Shown: piece by piece, positions 58,711 through 64,000 of the stretch
Layout of the letters: each line of letters opens with the position of its first letter
Numbering within the stretch: position 1 is the first letter of the stretch
Source: Alkalicoccobacillus plakortidis
Lineage (GTDB): Bacteria > Bacillota > Bacilli > Bacillales > Bacillaceae_D
Assembly: GCF_023703085.1 (NCBI RefSeq)
Contig: NZ_JAMQJY010000001.1
Coordinates: 868,001 to 932,000 of the forward strand
Reading direction: 5' to 3'
Length of the DNA stretch: 64,000 bases
The notes under the pieces: generated by a model
Told to the model about the DNA's origin: nothing
What the model saw: the letters and a program-made list of their open reading frames with translations, nothing else
The model's database searches: none
Program-made: the position numbers and the translations under genes

Positions 58711-60861
58711 TTAACGTGAACCTTTCACCTCAATGTGACCGATTTCGAGCCAACCGTTGTCTTCCTGCTCTTCATTAGCAAAATGAAATCCTTTCGCATC
58801 AGAATGAGTTTCCGATAAAGGATTAACGACTTTAACTAAAATATCATAACTACCTTCACTTACATTCGAAGTGTTACTCGTCCACTCCAACAAAACCTCA
58901 TTCGTATCTCCTGTCTCTTCATCATTGGGTATGATGTATGAGAGATCCCAGTCGGTAGTCCATTCCTTTATTTTTCCGTTCTGATCTCTTGCTGCTATAT
59001 CCACTTCCCAATCATAATAGAAAGGAGCCACACCAGTATTTTGAATGTGGATCGCTGCTTGTAATTGACCACTGTCTGAATTTACATAGGCAGTTGGTAC
59101 AAAATACTCATACCCCAAACTACGTGAACCTTCACGCGCTCGTTCAATAGCATCTGCTTCAAGTGGCGTTTGGAAAACTTCTTGAATTTTTAGCCAAGAT
59201 GCATGAGTTAATTCTAGACTTTTGTAATAATCCTCTCCCTGTGCTCCTTCAATAGGTTCACCTAAATATTGAGGCGGATCGTTATTCCACATCTCGATTT
59301 GAATTTCCGGACGCATTTCTCCACCGATTGGTTCTGCTTTCCATTTCTCAATCACTTGATTAGCTTGCAGACGCCCCGCAAAGTGCCAGTCCTTTCCACC
59401 TAAACTAGGAGGTAAGGTCTGAAACGCAAAAGAATCATCGTGATAACCAATATTTAAATCACGATTAAATTCCGTTGGATAGCGTGCAAGTATTTTTGTT
59501 TCATTAAATGAATCATCCAAGCCTTGCAAAATGGCTCTTTGGTTGGCTAAACTTGGCATCCAATCGGTTGCAATTCCATCCTCGTGTTCAGCCAATTCAC
59601 CATCCCAACTTCCAATTGGAGTCCATCCATCCTGTGGGTACGTATGCCATTCACCCCAAAACCCTATTAAACCAGCTTGTATGAAACCAACTCTTGAATC
59701 TCCATCGTACTTATCTCCAAGAGCTTCAATAAACTGCAATAATGCGAGCTGTAGATTCTCGTCATTATAATTTGGGGCCACACTCGTTCCATTTGATCCC
59801 CCATTGCTTTCGTAATGATAGTCTCTTGTTTCCAATCCGAGATCAAGTAGAAACTGAGGGATTCCAGTTGGCTTATGTGGATAATCGAGATACACCCTGA
59901 AAATAGCCTGATTTCCTCTCGACGTTATATCGTCTACTCTAGATTCTAACTTGCTCCAATCATACTCATTGAAATTCGTCATAATATCATTTAGAGGAAT
60001 ATAGAAGAATTCCATACTATATGGTAGTTGATTATCATCTATCCGCCATGCTGCTGAGTCGCTAAAGGGTAAAAATCCTTTTAACGGGTTATCAATCGGT
60101 GCGGGTGAATAAGTAAGATTAAACGTGTTCGCAGGAGTTGCCCACTCAGGAGCCAAAGATCCTCCTAAACCGCCTTCCGAGGTTCCCCATAGACTGATTG
60201 AATCTATATACACTCTATTTGTCGAATTCGCCTGTGGATTATAGCCAAATTCGTACCCTTCAATTAAAGCTAGGTTTAAATCATTGTCACATCCTTGTGG
60301 ACATTGCCACGACTTCTCTGTAAATTGATCCCAAGCCATTCGGATAAGGCCAGCAAAATCTTCTGGGACAATCAATATGCTGTCAAAAGAATTCTCTTCC
60401 CATGAAGAACTTCCATCTTCTTTAAAAGACGCTGTAAACGTCCCTTCTTGACCATACGCGTTTGATCCAGATTTAATATCAAAGTTAAATGCTAACGGTT
60501 CATCAGCATCATTATGTATCCAAAATGAAATACCGGTAGAATCTGTCCAATCACTCACAGTAAAATGTTGAGATACAGCTACCCATGAGTCTAAGGGCTC
60601 TTTAGGAACGATTAACATAGAATTTGTACCATCATAAGCACGCTCTTGGCTTAAGGACCAATCGACAGTATTTCCACCAGATGACCAGAGTCTATATGTA
60701 CTTTTTAATTCATCATCTGAGGCATAGCTTTCAAAGTCATCAATGATTGTAATTGAGTCTGAAAATGCTGCTTCAACTTTTACAGTAGTAACTGTTACTG
60801 ATAACGTTATAAGTAGAACAGAAACCAAAAAATAGTGTACTAATTTAGTGTTTTCTTTCAT
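58711..60861 (-). CDS. Secreted DUF4832-like protein with carbohydrate-binding-type N-terminal domain
   Basis: 716 residues. Signal peptide (residues ~1-31, cleavage near VEAA). Residues ~35-225 form a jelly-roll-like domain (IDDFESYASDDELKSTYRLW, then SISLWGTSEGG) of the kind that binds carbohydrate. Residues ~245-500 look like a TIM-barrel region with DNPLKGFLPF, FRVYLDYPH, GLIGFWGEWHTYP, and the last ~200 residues a beta domain (DUF4832-type). The GEWH glutamate is a candidate catalytic residue. Probably a secreted glycan-active protein; activity unproven. Monocistronic. Confidence 0.78.
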   Translation of the reverse strand: MKENTKLVHYFLVSVLLITLSVTVTTVKVEAAFSDSITIIDDFESYASDDELKSTYRLWSSGGNTVDWSLSQERAYDGTNSMLIVPKEPLDSWVAVSQHFTVSDWTDSTGISFWIHNDADEPLAFNFDIKSGSNAYGQEGTFTASFKEDGSSSWEENSFDSILIVPEDFAGLIRMAWDQFTEKSWQCPQGCDNDLNLALIEGYEFGYNPQANSTNRVYIDSISLWGTSEGGLGGSLAPEWATPANTFNLTYSPAPIDNPLKGFLPFSDSAAWRIDDNQLPYSMEFFYIPLNDIMTNFNEYDWSKLESRVDDITSRGNQAIFRVYLDYPHKPTGIPQFLLDLGLETRDYHYESNGGSNGTSVAPNYNDENLQLALLQFIEALGDKYDGDSRVGFIQAGLIGFWGEWHTYPQDGWTPIGSWDGELAEHEDGIATDWMPSLANQRAILQGLDDSFNETKILARYPTEFNRDLNIGYHDDSFAFQTLPPSLGGKDWHFAGRLQANQVIEKWKAEPIGGEMRPEIQIEMWNNDPPQYLGEPIEGAQGEDYYKSLELTHASWLKIQEVFQTPLEADAIERAREGSRSLGYEYFVPTAYVNSDSGQLQAAIHIQNTGVAPFYYDWEVDIAARDQNGKIKEWTTDWDLSYIIPNDEETGDTNEVLLEWTSNTSNVSEGSYDILVKVVNPLSETHSDAKGFHFANEEQEDNGWLEIGHIEVKGSR

Positions 60862-61058
60862 ATGAACCTCAACCTCCGTTAGATATTGATATTCGGTCTT
60901 CCCTTTCCTTCCCCCTCTTAATTATATTCCCACCCAAAGCCCAACCCTTTCTATTTTATCGGTTATCGTCAAACTTTAATAAGTGCAGCTATTTTATGAT
61001 CTCAACAAACTAAAGCTTTATTGCCTTTAACATTTTCAAAAAAAATATATCAAAACAG

Positions 61059-61126
61059 TTGCATTTTCTTTGATAAGTGTATTATACTAATAACAATTAA
61101 CAAAACGTTAATTAATAAAACGTTTT
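61059..61126 (+). promoter_or_regulatory. Promoter and tandem operators of the NAD-salvage operon
   Basis: A -10 TATACT (61083-61088) with a weak -35 TTGCAT (61059-61064, spacer 18). Just downstream is TTAAC-AAAAC-GTTAA (61097-61111), immediately followed by a degenerate second copy TTAAT-AAAAC-GTTTT (61112-61126). The same TTAAC-N5-GTTAA form recurs before pncA. Likely bound by the Nudix regulator encoded next (inference). Confidence 0.65.
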
Positions 61127-61155
61127 TATCTTATGTAACGTTGAGGAGGGAACAA

Positions 61156-61950
61156 ATGTCTTCAAGTAATCACAAAGCTCTTGAGCAATACGATGTAAAA
61201 AAATTTAGAACTCCAGATGGATATACTTCTGATATCGCAGTCTTCACGATCGTTCCTACACATACAGAAGCATACAAACCACCTAAGATGGATCTGAAGC
61301 TTCTGTTGATTAAAAGGTCGGATCTTAATGCAGAAGGCGATGTCAACATTGAAGCTGGAAAATGGGCCTTACCTGGAGGTTTTGTCCAAGAGAACGAGTC
61401 CGCCTATGAGGCAGCCAAGCGTGAACTCCTCGAAGAAACAAGTATAAAGGATATTCATGTTAAGCATTTTAGTGTTTACGATCAGCCAGGGCGCGATCCA
61501 CGAGGATGGATTATCACAAATGCACATTATGCGATCGTTCCTGAGAGCCATCTCATTAATAGAAAAGCAAATGATGATGCAGCCGAAGTACATCTCTTCA
61601 CTATTGAAGAAGTATTGGAGTTAGCTTCCACATCACAACTGGCTTTTGATCACGACAAGATAATAAAAGAAGCCATCAAGAATATCAAAACAGATCTATT
61701 ACAAACAACCATTGCTAAAGAGTTCTTACCTAAAAATTTCACGTTCTCAGAACTTCAAGCAGTATTATTGACTGTCACCAAAGATCCAGCCATATCAAGT
61801 AATCAATCTTTTATTAGAAAGATCAAAACATTACCTTTTATTGCTGCAGTTCCAGGAATGACAACACAAAGAACATCAAAAACACCCACACAGCTTTATA
61901 CGTTTATTGACATGGAAATCGTTAAACCAATCTACACGGCTAGATATTAA
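61156..61950 (+). CDS. Nudix-domain regulator or ADP-ribose hydrolase (NrtR-like)
   Basis: 264 residues from ATG 61156 with GAGGAGG upstream. Residues ~30-165 are a Nudix domain with an intact box (GGFVQENESAYEAAKRELLE followed by E), so hydrolysis is possible. Residues ~185-264 resemble the winged-helix domain of NrtR regulators (NFTFSELQAVLLTVTKDPAI, FIRKIKTLPF). NrtR proteins sense ADP-ribose and repress NAD genes; here the gene heads an operon with nicotinamidase and nicotinate phosphoribosyltransferase, and 15-bp operators flank it. In classical NrtR the Nudix box is often degenerate, so a dual role is possible. Confidence 0.85.
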   Translation: MSSSNHKALEQYDVKKFRTPDGYTSDIAVFTIVPTHTEAYKPPKMDLKLLLIKRSDLNAEGDVNIEAGKWALPGGFVQENESAYEAAKRELLEETSIKDIHVKHFSVYDQPGRDPRGWIITNAHYAIVPESHLINRKANDDAAEVHLFTIEEVLELASTSQLAFDHDKIIKEAIKNIKTDLLQTTIAKEFLPKNFTFSELQAVLLTVTKDPAISSNQSFIRKIKTLPFIAAVPGMTTQRTSKTPTQLYTFIDMEIVKPIYTARY

Positions 61951-61972
61951 TTTCTTTTTTTACCCTTTACTA

Positions 61973-61987
61973 TTAACATTCTGTTAA
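61973..61987 (+). promoter_or_regulatory. Operator-like site before pncA
   Basis: TTAAC-ATTCT-GTTAA, a 15-base palindrome of the same form as the one in the operon promoter, 21 bases before the pncA start codon. Confidence 0.6.
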
Positions 61988-62007
61988 CAGAAGAAACGGA
62001 GGACGTT

Positions 62008-62556
62008 ATGAATAAGGCGTTGATAAATATTGATTACACAGTTGATTTTGTTGATACAAATGGGAAACTAACTTGCGGAAAACCTGGTCAAGACATTGAA
62101 AAAGAAATAGTGAAAGTTACTAAGGACTTTCTTAAAGATCAATCTTATGTTGTTTTTGCGATTGATCTCCATAAGGAAAACGATCAAATGCATCCAGAGT
62201 TTAATCTATTTCCACCGCACAATCTAGAAGGTACTAAGGGTAGATTCCTTTTTGGAGAATTACATGAATTGTACCAAGAACATAAGGACTCCTCCCTCAC
62301 CTACTGGTTAGATAAAACAAGATATAGCGCTTTTGCAGGTACGGATCTCGAAATGAAATTAAGAGAAAGAAAGATCACTGAGATTCATTTGATTGGGGTA
62401 TGTACAGACATATGCATCTTACACACCGCAATCGATGCTTACAATAAAGGCTTCAAGATCGTGATTCATCAACATGCAGTAGCTAGTTTTAATGCAGAAG
62501 GACACAAATGGGCACTCGGACATTTCGAAAATTCTCTTGGAGCAACACTCGTTTAA
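62008..62556 (+). CDS. pncA: Nicotinamidase
   Basis: Isochorismatase-fold amidase that converts nicotinamide to nicotinate. 182 residues, ATG with CGGAGGAC upstream. Catalytic residues: aspartate in LINIDYTVDF (Asp9), lysine in KTRYSAF, and cysteine in IGVCTDICILHT; metal-binding aspartate and histidine in AIDLHKEN. It feeds PncB, encoded next (29-base gap). Confidence 0.92.
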   Translation: MNKALINIDYTVDFVDTNGKLTCGKPGQDIEKEIVKVTKDFLKDQSYVVFAIDLHKENDQMHPEFNLFPPHNLEGTKGRFLFGELHELYQEHKDSSLTYWLDKTRYSAFAGTDLEMKLRERKITEIHLIGVCTDICILHTAIDAYNKGFKIVIHQHAVASFNAEGHKWALGHFENSLGATLV

Positions 62557-62584
62557 AAAAACATTACATTTGGAGGAAAACACA

Positions 62585-64000
62585 ATGACTAACACTTACT
62601 CAGACGATAGTTTCATGCTGCACACGGATTTGTATCAGATTAATATGGCCCAAACATATTGGAACGATGGATTAGAAAATAAGAAATCAGTGTTCGAGCT
62701 TTTCTTTAGAAAGCTACCTTTCGGAAATGGATACGCTGTGTACGCTGGACTTGAAAGAGTCATCGAATTTTTAAACAACTTTGGTTTTACTGAAAGTGAC
62801 ATTAGCTACCTTCGAGAGTTAGGATATGAAGAAGACTATCTTGATTTCCTGAGCGGCCTTACATTCACTGGGACCGTCAAAAGTATGAAAGAAGGAGAAT
62901 TGGTATTCGGTAATGAACCAATCTTACGTATCGAAGCTCCATTAATTGAAGCTCAATTAATCGAAACACCCTTATTAAATATCATCAATTATCAAACGTT
63001 AATTGCTACAAAGGCTTCAAGAATCAAACAACTTATCGGTGATGATCGGGCTATGGAATTTGGAACCCGCCGTGCTCAAGAAATGGATGCAGCTATTTGG
63101 GGAACAAGAGCCGCTTATTTGGGTTGGATTTGATGCAACCTCCAATGTTCGCGCTGGAAAGAAATTTGGAATTCCTGTAGCCGGTACTCATGCACACTCA
63201 CTGGTTCAAGCTTATAGAGACGAGTACACAGCGTTTAAAAAATATGCGTCAACCCACAAAGATTGCACCTTCTTGGTTGACACGTATGACACACTGAAAT
63301 CTGGTGTTCCAAATGCCATCAAAGTGGCAAACGAAGAGAAAGAAACGATCCATTTTAAAGGCATTCGATTAGATAGCGGAGATTTAGCTTACCTATCTAA
63401 GGAAGCTAGAAAAATGCTAGATGAAGCGGGTTATACCGATGCAGCCATTTCTGCTTCAAATGACCTTGATGAAGAAACGATTATGAATTTAAAATCACAA
63501 GGAGCAAAAATTGATGTTTGGGGTATAGGAACGAAACTTATTACAGCGTATGATCAGCCTGCTTTAGGCGCAGTTTATAAGCTTGTTTCAATCGAAGAAG
63601 ATGGAGAAATGGTTGATACGATTAAAATAAGCGCAAACCCAGAGAAAGTATCAACACCTGGACTTAAAAGAGTCTTCCGCATCATCAATAACAGAAACGG
63701 TAAATCAGAAGGAGATTATATCGCGTTAGATACTGAAGAGCCGAATGAAGAAAAACAATTAACGATGTTCCACCCTGTTCATACCTTTGTAAAAAAAGTT
63801 GTGACAGATTATGAGGCTGTTGAGCTACATCACATCATTTTCGATAACGGAGAATGCGTCTATACTCAACCTAGCCTAGAAGAGATTAGATCATTTGTTA
63901 CGTCTAACCTACAGCTTCTATGGGATGAATATAAACGATTGGTCATGCCAGAAGAATATCCTGTAGATCTTAGTCAACTATGTTGGGATAACAAAATGGC
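62585..64000 (+). CDS. pncB: Nicotinate phosphoribosyltransferase, one frameshift, 3' end outside window
   Basis: Makes nicotinate mononucleotide from nicotinate and PRPP, completing the Preiss-Handler entry to NAD. ATG 62585 has GGAGG 8 bases upstream. Visible motifs: LHTDLYQINMAQTYW, EFGTRRAQEMDAA, IRLDSGDLAYLS and the SNDLDE region. About 471 codons are seen and the gene is still open at the window end. The frame breaks at 63122-63127, where GGTTGG should be GGTGG; mending gives AAYLGGFDATSNVRAGKKFG. The context is GGTGG, a close relative of the GCTGG sites elsewhere. Confidence 0.92.

Overview
The window looks like a chromosomal segment of a low-GC, spore-forming Bacillaceae bacterium, most likely an alkaliphile of the Alkalihalobacillus/Shouchella type. 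Evidence: the left 24 kb keeps Bacillus subtilis-like gene neighbourhoods (speA - pdhD/C/B/A - ykyA - def - rpoY - rnjA, then ykuV - ykuU - ykuT - ykuS - ykuR - dapH), Shine-Dalgarno sites are strong, TTG/GTG starts are common, a YjcZ-type small sporulation protein is present, and secreted lipoproteins are very acidic. No rRNA, tRNA, CRISPR array, insertion sequence or prophage was seen. The species call is inference.

Layout. 1-4.5 kb: tail of arginine decarboxylase, a polysaccharide-deacetylase lipoprotein, a BCCT osmolyte transporter and a thioredoxin-like lipoprotein. 4.5-9.4 kb: pyruvate dehydrogenase operon pdhABCD (minus strand), preceded by four copies of an 11-bp operator-like motif. 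9.8-13.7 kb: YkyA lipoprotein, YjcZ peptide, peptide deformylase, RNA polymerase epsilon (rpoY) and RNase J1. 14-21 kb: peroxiredoxin/thioredoxin pair, MscS channel, and the acetylated-branch lysine/diaminopimelate genes, in which an ArgD-like class III aminotransferase sits between dapH and the N-acetyl-DAP deacetylase. 21-29 kb: AEC transporter, HD-GYP protein, second MscS channel, MATE exporter, UvrX-type polymerase with a YolD partner. 30-34.4 kb: an ABC-2 exporter (ATPase plus two permeases) with its own NarL-type two-component system, resembling the linearmycin-resistance LnrLMN/LnrJK set. 34-46.8 kb: truA, cell-wall amidase, aminoglycoside 6-adenylyltransferase, PadR/DUF2812 pair, two paralogous ~62-residue membrane proteins, MFS, Nudix, kinase-like and SulP proteins. 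46.9-64 kb: T-box-controlled arginyl-tRNA synthetase, OmpR-type two-component system, alpha/beta hydrolase, GrpB fusion, DinB protein, an HTH regulator facing an MFS gene across two perfect palindromes, an acyltransferase, a secreted DUF4832-like protein, and an NrtR-like/pncA/pncB NAD-salvage operon that runs off the end.

The dominant oddity is technical. About twenty genes, including indispensable ones (pdhA, pdhC, pdhD, rnjA, truA), carry single-base frameshifts. All but a few lie at the same pentamer, GCTGG/CCAGC, read as GCTTGG (one base too many) or GCTG (one base too few). This is best explained by systematic sequencing error, possibly at a modified base, and not by gene decay. Genes below are therefore annotated across the frameshift, with its position given. 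The strongest biological signals are regulatory: promoter-centred palindromes at 54.44-54.56 kb, a PadR operator at 38.8 kb, a repeated TTAAC-N5-GTTAA operator in the NAD operon, the repeated motif ahead of pdhA, and the argS T-box.
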